From Chloroflexota bacterium (lineage in GTDB: Bacteria > Chloroflexota > Dehalococcoidia > GIF9 > AB-539-J10): a stretch of DNA of 9,999 bases. The notes under the pieces are model-generated. The model was given only the letters and a program-made list of their open reading frames with translations. It did no database searches and was not told where the DNA came from. Both the position numbers and the translations under genes were made by a program. Where the stretch lies: assembly GCA_030670425.1 (NCBI GenBank), contig DAOVBS010000011.1, positions 1-9,999 of the forward strand, given 5' to 3'. Below are positions 1 to 5,594 of the stretch, piece by piece (within the stretch, counting starts at the first letter, position 1; each line of letters starts with the position of its first letter).

Positions 1-145
1 CAATCATGTAGGCCGCAACTATGCTCAGGAGCAAGCTAAGAGAGGTAACGGCGTTTGGGCCTATGCCAGTGCGAGCTAGGACTGCCGCTAGTGGGTCAGC
101 GATGCGCGAACCCGTAGACCTTCGAATCTCCGCCAGGGTTGTCAT
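1..145 (-). CDS. CDP-alcohol phosphatidyltransferase, N-terminal part (runs off window edge)
   Basis: Only the first 48 residues are in the window. The start is the ATG at 145, preceded by a Shine-Dalgarno-like AAGGAAG a few bases upstream. The visible protein has a short N-terminal stretch, then RIADPLAAVLARTGIGPNAVT and a hydrophobic segment (SLSLLLSIVAAYMI). That layout, with basic lead-in, 'DPL', 'GI.PN.VT' and then the first membrane helix, is the usual opening of the CDP-alcohol phosphatidyltransferase family. These are membrane enzymes that move a phosphatidyl group from CDP-diacylglycerol to an alcohol. The catalytic DG..AR motif would lie outside the window. Because the gene directly follows inositol-phosphate synthase on the same strand, a phosphatidylinositol-phosphate synthase is the most likely identity. 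That is an inference; phosphatidylglycerophosphate synthase cannot be excluded. Confidence 0.8.
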   Translation of the reverse strand, partial: MTTLAEIRRSTGSRIADPLAAVLARTGIGPNAVTSLSLLLSIVAAYMI

Positions 146-261
146 AGACTTCCTTACATTGTAGCAGGAGCTGTTATATTACCCTCGGGGAATGAACGGA
201 GGGCGCGGCATGTTCCAAATGGGTGCCGGGTGAAGCGTCACTGCTGTGCCGCGAAAGCAGT

Positions 262-1386
262 TCACGATTCGGTGGCGGCTGACCTGACTTCAGGCAGCGA
301 GATGGGTTTTTCTTGCCCCTGTCCTGCGATGAATGCCTCAGTTCTTGAGCGAGCTTCATCATCGGCGTACTGGATTGGCGGAGACTTCATGAAGTAGGCT
401 GCCGGCGCTACAATGGTTCCGCTAAGGCCACGATCCAGGGCCAACTTGCAGCATCTGATAGCATCGATGACGACACCTGCTGAGTTGGGACTATCCCAGA
501 CCTCCAGCTTCATCTCCAGATTCAGGGGGACATCGCCGAAGGTGCGCCCTTCCATCTTGATGTGGCAGAACTTGCGGTCAGTCAGCCAGGGAACGTAGTC
601 GCTGGGGCCAACGTGGATATTGTCAGCCCCGAGATCATAGTCTAGCTGCGAAGTAACCGCATTGGTCTTCGAGACCTTCTTGGATTCCAGGCGCTCTCGC
701 TCAAGCATATTGTAGAAATCGGTATTGCCGCCAAAGTTCAACTGGTAAGTTCGCTCGAGCCTGACGCCCCGGTCACGGAAAAGCCGGGTCAGCACCCGGT
801 GAGTGATGGTAGCTCCAACCTGCGACTTGATGTCATCGCCGATGACGGGCAATCCGCAGTCGGCGAAGCGCTTCTGCCAGTACGCTTCACGAGCAATGAA
901 AACCGGTATGCAGTTGACAAAGCCGCAACCAGCTCTCAGTATCTGTTCCACATACCACTTGGTCGCTTCCTCGCTCCCCACAGGCAGGTAGCTGACGACC
1001 ACATCAGTTCCAGTCTCCTTGAGAATTTCTATCACGTCGGCGGTTGGCCCCGGCGCTTTGGTGATGATCTGAGAGAGGTACTTGCCCAGACCATCGTGGG
1101 TCATGCCCCGCTCGACTCTTACCCCGGTCTTGGGCACATCGCAGAACTTGAAAGTGTTGTTGGGTGGGGTGTAGATGGCCTTGGATATGTCCTTGCCCAC
1201 TTTGTTCTTGTCAATATCAAACGCGGCCACGAAGTTGATATCGGAAATATGATAGCCTGCCAGACTGACGTGCATCAGACCAGGAACGAATTCGTCCGCG
1301 CTGGCGTTCTTGTAGTAGTAAACGCCCTGAACCAGAGAAGAGGCGCAATTGCCAACTCCTATGATGGCTACGTTCACTTTGCTCAT
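262..1386 (-). CDS. ino1: myo-inositol-1-phosphate (inositol-3-phosphate) synthase
   Basis: 374 aa. The enzyme converts glucose 6-phosphate to 1D-myo-inositol 3-phosphate using bound NAD, the first step toward inositol lipids and other inositol compounds. Visible features: an N-terminal Rossmann motif (IGVGNCASS, residues 9-17); a central [11 protein letters not shown] (183-193) containing a lysine at 187 in the conserved DD.KSQ.G segment; NFGGNTDF (217-224); and a C-terminal domain with [10 protein letters not shown] (295-304). The length fits the short bacterial/archaeal form (the mycobacterial enzyme is about 367 aa) rather than the 500-aa eukaryotic form. I chose the ATG at 1386 because AAGGAGG lies at 1398-1404, 11 nt upstream. 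An in-frame ATG at 1410 would overlap that site and add eight residues not typical of the family. The neighbouring CDP-alcohol phosphatidyltransferase starts 117 nt downstream, and the zinc-ribbon gene lies upstream on the same strand. Confidence 0.95.
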   Translation of the reverse strand: MSKVNVAIIGVGNCASSLVQGVYYYKNASADEFVPGLMHVSLAGYHISDINFVAAFDIDKNKVGKDISKAIYTPPNNTFKFCDVPKTGVRVERGMTHDGLGKYLSQIITKAPGPTADVIEILKETGTDVVVSYLPVGSEEATKWYVEQILRAGCGFVNCIPVFIAREAYWQKRFADCGLPVIGDDIKSQVGATITHRVLTRLFRDRGVRLERTYQLNFGGNTDFYNMLERERLESKKVSKTNAVTSQLDYDLGADNIHVGPSDYVPWLTDRKFCHIKMEGRTFGDVPLNLEMKLEVWDSPNSAGVVIDAIRCCKLALDRGLSGTIVAPAAYFMKSPPIQYADDEARSRTEAFIAGQGQEKPISLPEVRSAATES

Positions 1387-1512
1387 GACCTGTCTTTCCT
1401 CCTTGTGCATGCGGCAAAGAAGAACATCTGCTGTCTCAGCTGGATGAGGCGAGTCCCCGCCGTGGTGAGAAGGACTGCGTCCCGGATTCCACTCGGCTCT
1501 GTCACCAGAAGG

Positions 1513-1653
1513 CTAGCCCTTTCCTATTCTGAATACCTTCGTTCCGCATGCCGAGCAAGTTCCGCGGACTGCCGGCCTCCCATTCTTGAGCGTAATCTGC
1601 TCAGCATTCTTTATCTCCGTCTTTCTCCGACACTTGAAGCAATATCCTTGCAT
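1513..1653 (-). CDS. DUF5679-like small zinc-ribbon protein (46 aa)
   Basis: A 46-residue gene, easy to miss. It starts at the ATG at 1653, with AAGGAGG at 1662-1668 (8 nt spacing), and ends at TAG 1513-1515. The protein opens MQGYCFKCRRK and closes GTCSACGTKVFRIGKG. It has two CxxC knuckles (C5/C8 and C33/C36) flanking a basic strand-like centre (ITLKNGRPAVRG), which predicts one four-cysteine zinc ribbon. From memory this matches the DUF5679 family of tiny proteins frequent in Chloroflexota and archaea; their function is unknown. A promoter candidate sits just upstream, and ino1 follows on the same strand after 126 bases with no obvious terminator, so the two may be co-transcribed. The complete reading frame, strong ribosome-binding site and paired cysteines make it convincing as a gene. 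A nucleic-acid-binding role would be a guess. Confidence 0.88.
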   Translation of the reverse strand: MQGYCFKCRRKTEIKNAEQITLKNGRPAVRGTCSACGTKVFRIGKG

Positions 1654-1693
1654 CAAAACAACCTCCTTCCTGATGCCCAAATGGCTCAACTAC

Positions 1694-1721
1694 CATATAT
1701 TATCAAGCGTCGGCATGTCAA
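1694..1721 (-). promoter_or_regulatory. sigma70-like promoter for the zinc-ribbon/ino1 genes
   Basis: On the minus strand there is a perfect -35 TTGACA (1716-1721), a 16-base spacer and a -10 TATATG (1694-1699; 4 of 6 matches, with the TATA core). Transcription would begin near 1687. That leaves a leader of about 34 nt carrying the AAGGAGG of the gene starting at 1653. Position, strand and spacing all agree. There is no experimental evidence. Confidence 0.6.
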
Positions 1722-1873
1722 TTCCTAACATCTCGTAGCTGCCTACGAGCTACTTGATAGAAAGCCTTGAGGGCTTGAAAAAACCCTCTATTTCGGTCAT
1801 GCTTGGGAGAAGGAAGGGAACCCGAGAATAGGTCGCGCCAGGGGTTCGCAGTATCACAGAGGGAGGACCAGGA
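1722..1873. promoter_or_regulatory. divergent intergenic region with nested inverted repeats
   Basis: This separates the divergent zinc-ribbon and C_GCAxxG genes. It holds CTCGTAG-CTGC-CTACGAG (1732-1749), a 7-bp perfect stem beginning 11 bases beyond the -35 box of the minus-strand promoter. An alternative pairing within it is GTAGCT (1735-1740) with AGCTAC (1748-1753). Next come AAGCC-TTGAG-GGCTT (1762-1776) and an overlapping GAGGG-N10-CCCTC (1769-1788) with an A-tract in its loop. The last two cannot form together. The repeats could be a regulator-binding site for the minus-strand promoter or RNA structures in the leader of the plus-strand gene. I could not find a convincing plus-strand promoter. 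GGGAGG at 1859-1864 is the ribosome-binding site of the plus-strand gene. Confidence 0.4.
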
Positions 1874-2374
1874 ATGTCGAATGAAAGCTCGAGAGAGGAA
1901 GTCCTGAATCAGCTTGAACAAAGGGCGGGCGACTACGAGGAGAGGTCCGGTTGCTGTGCCCAGGGATGTCTCTTGGCGCTTCAAGAGCAGTTCAAGCTGG
2001 GTGACGCGTTGACCTTTAAAGCAGCCACCGCTATGCCGGGCGTTGCTCTAAGGGGGGAGACCTGCGGAGCAGTAATCGGTGCTGTGATGGCCATCGGCCT
2101 GGCCTATGGCAGGGAAAGCCTGGATGACTGGGAGGGGTTTCTGAGGGCGATCAAGCACGCGAGAAGGTTCTGTCGCAGGTTTGAAAAGGAGTTTGGCAGC
2201 CTGATGTGCCGTGATGTCGTGAAAGTCCAGTGTGGCAGGAGCTTCAATCTGGCTGATCCTGTGGAATCCAAGGAGTTTGAACAGTCCGGCGGCTACAGGA
2301 AGTGCCGTGTCCCCCCTGGAAAGGCAGCTCGCATCGCCGGCGAGATAATTCTGGAAAGGGAAGACCCAGCCTGA
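1874..2374 (+). CDS. C_GCAxxG_C_C family protein (putative redox-active cysteine protein)
   Basis: 166 aa, starting at the ATG at 1874 behind GGGAGG at 1859-1864. It has the cysteine pattern of the C_GCAxxG_C_C family: SGCCAQGCLLAL (26-36, with C27, C28 and C32), then GETCGAVIGAVMAIGL (61-76, C64), then FGSLMC (C112), C120 and C144. The family is soluble, built on a helical core. It is annotated as putatively redox-active and often occurs in anaerobes beside oxidoreductases; no reaction is established. No signal peptide or membrane segment is visible, so it is likely cytoplasmic. The variant here reads CCAQG where the family name implies GCAxxG. A hairpin lies just after the stop, and the next gene converges. 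Family assignment is good; function is unknown. Confidence 0.82.
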   Translation: MSNESSREEVLNQLEQRAGDYEERSGCCAQGCLLALQEQFKLGDALTFKAATAMPGVALRGETCGAVIGAVMAIGLAYGRESLDDWEGFLRAIKHARRFCRRFEKEFGSLMCRDVVKVQCGRSFNLADPVESKEFEQSGGYRKCRVPPGKAARIAGEIILEREDPA

Positions 2375-2414
2375 ATGCTCGGATCACCTGTCGGTCCGGA
2401 GCTTATGGAGGTAT

Positions 2415-2440
2415 GGGACAGTATCCTTGTCCCTCCTTTC
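2415..2440 (+). terminator. possible intrinsic terminator between convergent genes
   Basis: GGGACA (2415-2420), a 7-base loop and TGTCCC (2428-2433) form a perfect 6-bp stem, followed on the plus strand by TCCTTTC, a short broken T-rich stretch. It sits between the stop of the C_GCAxxG gene (2374) and the stop of the opposing gene (2439), where a terminator is expected. The T-tract is weak, and on the minus strand there is none. Termination efficiency cannot be judged by eye. Confidence 0.4.
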
Positions 2441-3014
2441 AGTCCTCCAGTTCAACCACTACCTCGCAGTAGGGGTCCCCGCCCGGCAGTATTTTGGTGA
2501 TAAGAGGTTTCTTGACCTTAACGCCGAGCTCGTCGAAAGTGCCCTGTTCCATGGCCTCAAGCAGCACGCTGCATATCCTGGGGCATTTCTCATATGCCTT
2601 GGCCTGAGAGCACTCATACTCGTGTTTCACCGCTCTCTTCTTGCCAGTCTCCACCCATTCGCCCCTTACGCCGGAGTTGTTGTCTTCGATGTCCATTATC
2701 CTGCCGAGACAACGGGCATCGTTGAGGTCGTTGATCTTCATGATCCGTACCAGGCTTGCCGCTCGTCGACGGCCGACTTCGTACATCGCCTTCTTGGCGA
2801 TTTCCCAGACCTCGTCGCCGAATCTCTCACCCAGGGGAAACAGGATCTCGGTCAAGAATATTCCAAGGGTGCGGCCGCCCAGCTCGACCATCCTGTCAAC
2901 CTCTGTGTCGGGGAGGAATATCGTCTTCCTATCTTCACCCAGGGGTGGAATCTCACTCACATACTCTGCGACGTGGGTACCGTGCTCATATTTTCTCTCC
3001 ACTCTGCGGGCCAT
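2439..3014 (-). CDS. L-2-amino-thiazoline-4-carboxylate hydrolase-like cysteine protein (tentative)
   Basis: 191 aa, with an ATG at 3014 preceded by AGGAGG (3024-3029, 9 nt spacing). The N-terminal part is a charged and helical segment (about 36-105, ending in RCLGRIMDIEDNN). The C-terminal half carries spaced cysteines: YEC at C135, C144, C148, and a closing GGDPYCEVVVEL with C183. The layout of an acidic-Cys strand, a helix with Cys, then 'G(G)D..C.....' near the C-terminus resembles the ATC-hydrolase-like family, whose founding member opens a thiazoline ring. Most homologues have no assigned substrate, and 4-vinyl-reductase-like small-molecule-binding domains share a similar ending. Family membership is therefore tentative and the reaction unknown. 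No signal peptide or transmembrane segment is seen. It is the only gene on its strand here and converges on the C_GCAxxG gene. Confidence 0.72.
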   Translation of the reverse strand: MARRVERKYEHGTHVAEYVSEIPPLGEDRKTIFLPDTEVDRMVELGGRTLGIFLTEILFPLGERFGDEVWEIAKKAMYEVGRRRAASLVRIMKINDLNDARCLGRIMDIEDNNSGVRGEWVETGKKRAVKHEYECSQAKAYEKCPRICSVLLEAMEQGTFDELGVKVKKPLITKILPGGDPYCEVVVELED

Positions 3015-3088
3015 TGATTTGTACCTCCTAGCTGCACGAATACTGCTGGCGTCTCAGACAACGAGCATCCTGAAAAGTCCCACCATTG

Positions 3089-3143
3089 GTGCCCGGTCAA
3101 TCCAGCTTGCGGGTAAGCTAGCACTTTTGCTGTGCCCTGTCAA
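3089..3143. repeat. direct repeat of a 12-mer, GTGCCC(G/T)GTCAA
   Basis: GTGCCCGGTCAA at 3089-3100 and GTGCCCTGTCAA at 3132-3143 differ at one base and start 43 bases apart, about four helical turns. The second copy includes the reverse of the -35 TTGACA of the minus-strand promoter candidate. The first copy lies just downstream of the predicted start site. The placement would suit a pair of regulator-binding sites, but two copies of a 12-mer could also be chance. Confidence 0.4.
3115..3143 (-). promoter_or_regulatory. promoter candidate for the gene at 3014
   Basis: The minus strand reads TTGACA (3138-3143), a 17-base spacer and TAGCTT (3115-3120). The -35 is perfect and the spacing ideal, but the -10 is weak (3 of 6). 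A start near 3108 would give a leader of about 95 nt before the ATG at 3014, with AGGAGG at 3024-3029. Confidence 0.45.
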
Positions 3144-3241
3144 AATAGCCATGGGTGTGCGTTCAGCAGCCTGAGGGGATTCCCCGGTGGTGGTCAGGAC
3201 TGGTCGAAGCGCCACTATGTGGACTTTGGGAGCGATTTGTG

Positions 3242-3270
3242 GTTCAATTCCAAGGGTTCTGAATTTGAAC
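3242..3270. repeat. imperfect inverted repeat upstream of the crotonase gene
   Basis: GTTCAATTC (3242-3250), a 10-base centre and GAATTTGAAC (3261-3270) are near-perfect reverse complements, with one extra base in the right arm. The repeat lies about 70 bases upstream of the GTG start at 3339. It could be a regulator operator or an RNA hairpin. It is not followed by a T-tract, so it is not a terminator. Confidence 0.45.
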
Positions 3271-3338
3271 GGAAGGGGTGGCGATGCTCACCCGCGTGGT
3301 TCGATTGGTGGGGCAGAATCTGCTAGAAGGAGAGCCAA

Positions 3339-4142
3339 GTGGAGAGAAACAGCTTCATAGTTGAGAAGTCGGGGCCGGTGGCCGTAGTCACCACAAACCG
3401 CCCTGAGAAGCTTAATGCTTTTACCTTGTCGTACCTCTTCGACTTCAAGAGATTGATTGACGACCTGAGGGTGGATTTGGAGACGCGTTTCGTGGTGTTT
3501 ACCGGAGCAGGGAGGGCGTTCTGTGCGGGAATCGACATAGGCAAGGAGGAGAGAGACCTCTGGTATGCCAGTCCGCTGCAGCCTAACGAGCGTCTCTACC
3601 AGCAGAACGGGCAGGATATTGTGCGGAGCTTGGAGAATCTGCATCAGGTGACAATTGCCGCAGTCAACGGTGCGTGTGTAGGGCTTGGCCTGTGCATAGC
3701 CACGAACTGCGATTTCAGAGTTGCCTCGGAAAAGGCTTACTTCAGCATTCCTGAGACCGCCTTGGGCATCCCTTACTCGAACGGGTGTGTGTATAGTCTT
3801 CTGGCCCTTGTTGGCCCTGCCAACGCTAAGAGGATGATTATGACCTGCGATAGGATAGGTGCCCAGGAGGCGCTGACCATGGGATTGGTAGGCAAGGTCG
3901 TGCCGTCAGAGCACCTGATGGATGAAGCAATGGGACTGGCCGAGACAATGGCCTCCAAAGGTCCCACTGCAATCAGGCTGGTGAAAAGGATGATCAATGC
4001 GGCAACGACTGCCCAGACGCGTGACTTGTGTATGCTTGAGTCCGAGATGGTGGCTGCGTTATATGGCAGTGAGAATCCCTTCGAGGAGGGCCTGGAGGCC
4101 TACAGGGAGAAGAGGAAGGCCCGATTCACTACAGAAAGATAG
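3339..4142 (+). CDS. enoyl-CoA hydratase/isomerase (crotonase) family protein
   Basis: 267 aa, starting at GTG 3339 with AAGGAG about 6 nt upstream. The crotonase fold is clear: NRPEKLNAF (20-28), the first oxyanion-hole segment GAGRAFCAGIDIG (57-69), the second NGACVGLGLCIATNCDFRVAS (110-130), the FSIPETALGIP stretch (135-145), and a C-terminal helical region with EEGLEAYREKRKARF. These enzymes act on acyl-CoA thioesters in the cytoplasm. Aligned by eye to rat mitochondrial hydratase, the second catalytic glutamate (Glu164 there) is kept as E139. The position of Glu144 is occupied by C119 (GLGLC instead of GGGCE). A standard syn-hydration of enoyl-CoA is therefore doubtful; isomerase, thioesterase, hydrolase or decarboxylase activity in the same fold is possible. 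It leads a same-strand cluster with an acyl-CoA dehydrogenase and a 4-hydroxybutyryl-CoA dehydratase homologue. Confidence 0.9.
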   Translation: MERNSFIVEKSGPVAVVTTNRPEKLNAFTLSYLFDFKRLIDDLRVDLETRFVVFTGAGRAFCAGIDIGKEERDLWYASPLQPNERLYQQNGQDIVRSLENLHQVTIAAVNGACVGLGLCIATNCDFRVASEKAYFSIPETALGIPYSNGCVYSLLALVGPANAKRMIMTCDRIGAQEALTMGLVGKVVPSEHLMDEAMGLAETMASKGPTAIRLVKRMINAATTAQTRDLCMLESEMVAALYGSENPFEEGLEAYREKRKARFTTER

Positions 4143-4170
4143 CGGGCGCTGCAGGACGGCCGGGTTCGCA

Positions 4171-4299
4171 GTGAAAGGGAAGGAATACGAACGGAGTTCT
4201 CTGCCAAGGAAAGACCTGGGTCCAGTTCTCCTCGGAGAGATGAAACGGAAGGAACCGGAGGCCAGGTATCCTCGGGACCTGTCTCCGGAAGAGCAGTAA
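4171..4299 (+). CDS. possible small protein, 42 aa (doubtful)
   Basis: An open frame between the crotonase and acyl-CoA dehydrogenase genes. It runs from GTG 4171 to TAA 4297-4299, ending 19 bases before the next ATG and just before that gene's AAAGGAGGG. The product is highly charged (for example GEMKRKEPEARYPRDLSPEEQ at its end), without cysteines, signal peptide or membrane segment. There is no convincing ribosome-binding site before the GTG, and I recognise no family. It could be a real small gene, a decayed remnant or chance. Confidence 0.2.
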   Translation: MKGKEYERSSLPRKDLGPVLLGEMKRKEPEARYPRDLSPEEQ

Positions 4300-4318
4300 G
4301 CGAAAGGAGGGAATCTTC

Positions 4319-5455
4319 ATGGATTTTCACTTGACGGAAGAAGAGAAGATGTTGCAGGCGACGGCCCGGGATTTTGCCAGAAAGGAGCTCGAGCCGGTGG
4401 CGTCCAGGATAGATGAAGCAGAGGAGTTTGCCTGGGAGAACTTCAAGAAGATGGCTGAACTGGGGTTCACCGGTCTGGCCATCCCGCCGGAATATGGAGG
4501 TAGTGGGGGCAGCATGGTAGCTCTTGTTGCAGTGATGGAGGAGCTTGCCAAGGCTTGTGCCTCCACCTGTGATATCCTGGACGCGCACGTGGGCTTGTGC
4601 GCTCGCCCGATATGCCTCTACGGAACGGAAGAACAGAAGAAGGAGTTCCTGCCATCTCTTGCCGATGGGAAGAAAGTGGGTGCCTTCGCCATAACTGAAG
4701 CCGAAGCTGGAAGCGACATAGCTGCCATCAAGACTACAGCCGTGAGGAACGGAGACTCGTATGTTCTTAATGGGTCCAAGCTATTCATTACCAACGGCCC
4801 TGTCTGCGACATCGTGGTAGTGTTCGCGAACATGCCCGCCCTGGCACCACGCGGCATGACGGCTTTCATTGTGGAGACAGACACGCCAGGGTTCAGCAGG
4901 GGGCCTCAGTACAGGAAGCTGGGCATGCACGGCGCCACCAATGCCGAGTTGATATTTGACAACGTTCGAGTGCCGGTGGCCAACCGGCTGGGCGATGAGG
5001 GAAAGGGGATGAGGATCTGTCTTGCCACCTTGGATGAAGGTAGGTTGGGTATTGCCGCACAGTCCGTAGGCATTGGTCAGGCAGTCCTGGAGCAGGCAAT
5101 ACGCTATGCCAAAGAGAGGAGACAGTTCGGGAGTCTTATCAGCCAGAACCAGGCAATTCAGTGGATGCTGGTGGATATGGCCACCAGGATTGAGGCTGCA
5201 AGACTACTCACTTATCAAGCAGCGGCCCTGCTGGACGCGAACGCGCGGATTAGCAAGGAGGCAGCCATGGCCAAGCTGTTTGCCAGCGAAGCGTGCATGG
5301 ATATAGCTGTGAAAGGTATCCAGATATTCGGTGGCTATGGCTACATGATGGATTCTCCAATGCAGCGCTACCTCCGCGATGCCAAGTTGACGCAGATATA
5401 CGAGGGAACATCGGAAGTCCAGCGAATGGTGATCGCCAGAGCACTTCTGACGTAG
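4319..5455 (+). CDS. acyl-CoA dehydrogenase (short-chain/butyryl-CoA type)
   Basis: 378 aa, the usual length for the family. It starts at ATG 4319 with AAAGGAGGG about 7 nt upstream. It is an FAD enzyme that interconverts acyl-CoA and 2-enoyl-CoA with electron-transferring flavoprotein as partner. In order: an N-terminal helical domain (DFHLTEEEKML, 2-12); the mid-domain flavin/substrate signature AITEAEAGSDIAAIKTTA (124-141), with NGSKLFITNG at 151-160; then the C-terminal helical domain with RRQFG (267-271), GGYGYM (338-343) and YEGTSEVQRMVIAR (361-374). E362 lies at the position of the catalytic base of butyryl-CoA-type dehydrogenases, so the enzyme should be active. The substrate cannot be read from sequence, but C4 is favoured by the neighbouring 4-hydroxybutyryl-CoA dehydratase homologue. 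No etfAB is in the window. Confidence 0.95.
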   Translation: MDFHLTEEEKMLQATARDFARKELEPVASRIDEAEEFAWENFKKMAELGFTGLAIPPEYGGSGGSMVALVAVMEELAKACASTCDILDAHVGLCARPICLYGTEEQKKEFLPSLADGKKVGAFAITEAEAGSDIAAIKTTAVRNGDSYVLNGSKLFITNGPVCDIVVVFANMPALAPRGMTAFIVETDTPGFSRGPQYRKLGMHGATNAELIFDNVRVPVANRLGDEGKGMRICLATLDEGRLGIAAQSVGIGQAVLEQAIRYAKERRQFGSLISQNQAIQWMLVDMATRIEAARLLTYQAAALLDANARISKEAAMAKLFASEACMDIAVKGIQIFGGYGYMMDSPMQRYLRDAKLTQIYEGTSEVQRMVIARALLT

Positions 5456-5525
5456 TCGGCGCAGACGTGGGGAGGGCCAGGGCACAGGCGTTTACTGATC
5501 TGTGAGTATTAGTAGCTTTGTGCCA

Positions 5526-5581
5526 GGCAGGTGGGATGTCTTGATGTTAACCCCTGCCAACTGATTGTAGGCGGCAGGGTT
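5526..5581 (+). promoter_or_regulatory. alternative hairpins in the leader of the dehydratase gene
   Basis: Three segments compete. GGCAGG (5526-5531) can pair with CCTGCC (5553-5558). The same middle segment, AACCCCTGCC (5549-5558), pairs almost perfectly with GGCAGGGTT (5573-5581), with one bulged C and a 14-base loop. The second hairpin ends three bases before the GGAGG ribosome-binding site at 5584-5588, so folding could affect access of ribosomes. The pairing is directly visible; a regulatory role is inference. Confidence 0.35.
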
Positions 5582-5594
5582 GCGGAGGTCAGTG

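Larger units (their letters stand above)
3015..3338. other. 324-base divergent intergenic region with promoter and repeats
   Basis: No coding sequence with a start, ribosome-binding site and plausible composition was found on either strand. The region holds a minus-strand promoter candidate (3115-3143), a direct 12-mer repeat (3089-3100 and 3132-3143) and a short inverted repeat AGCTT-N6-AAGCT (3104-3119) over the -10/start area. Further right are a small palindrome GGGGA-T-TCCCC (3175-3185) and a longer imperfect inverted repeat (3242-3270). It presumably carries control sites for both the minus-strand gene at 3014 and the plus-strand CoA cluster starting at 3339. I could not identify a clear plus-strand -35/-10 pair. 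Confidence 0.5.

Noticed and set aside
240..261. Hairpin ACTGCT-N10-AGCAGT just after the ino1 stop, considered as a terminator
   Set aside because: The stem is only 6 bp and no T-tract follows on the minus strand. The downstream phosphatidyltransferase gene is probably in the same transcript.
1386..1410. Upstream ATG at 1410 as the ino1 start
   Set aside because: It would overlap the AAGGAGG ribosome-binding site, and the added residues precede the normal [10 protein letters not shown] family start.
799..1728. Long plus-strand open frame (309 aa)
   Set aside because: Most of it lies antisense to ino1 and the rest antisense to the zinc-ribbon gene, both of which have recognisable products and ribosome-binding sites. 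The translated product resembles no family I know.
2427..3017. Plus-strand open frame of 196 aa opposite the gene at 2439-3014
   Set aside because: Both strands are open, but only the minus-strand frame has a strong AGGAGG, proper spacing and a family-like cysteine pattern.
3175..3185. Palindrome GGGGA-T-TCCCC
   Set aside because: Five-base arms are short enough to arise by chance, and no second copy or promoter element is aligned with it. It is only noted within the intergenic entry.
3235..3325. tRNA-like T-loops (GGTTCAATTCC and GGTTCGATT)
   Set aside because: The flanking bases do not form the 5-bp T stem, and no acceptor, D or anticodon arm could be placed around them.
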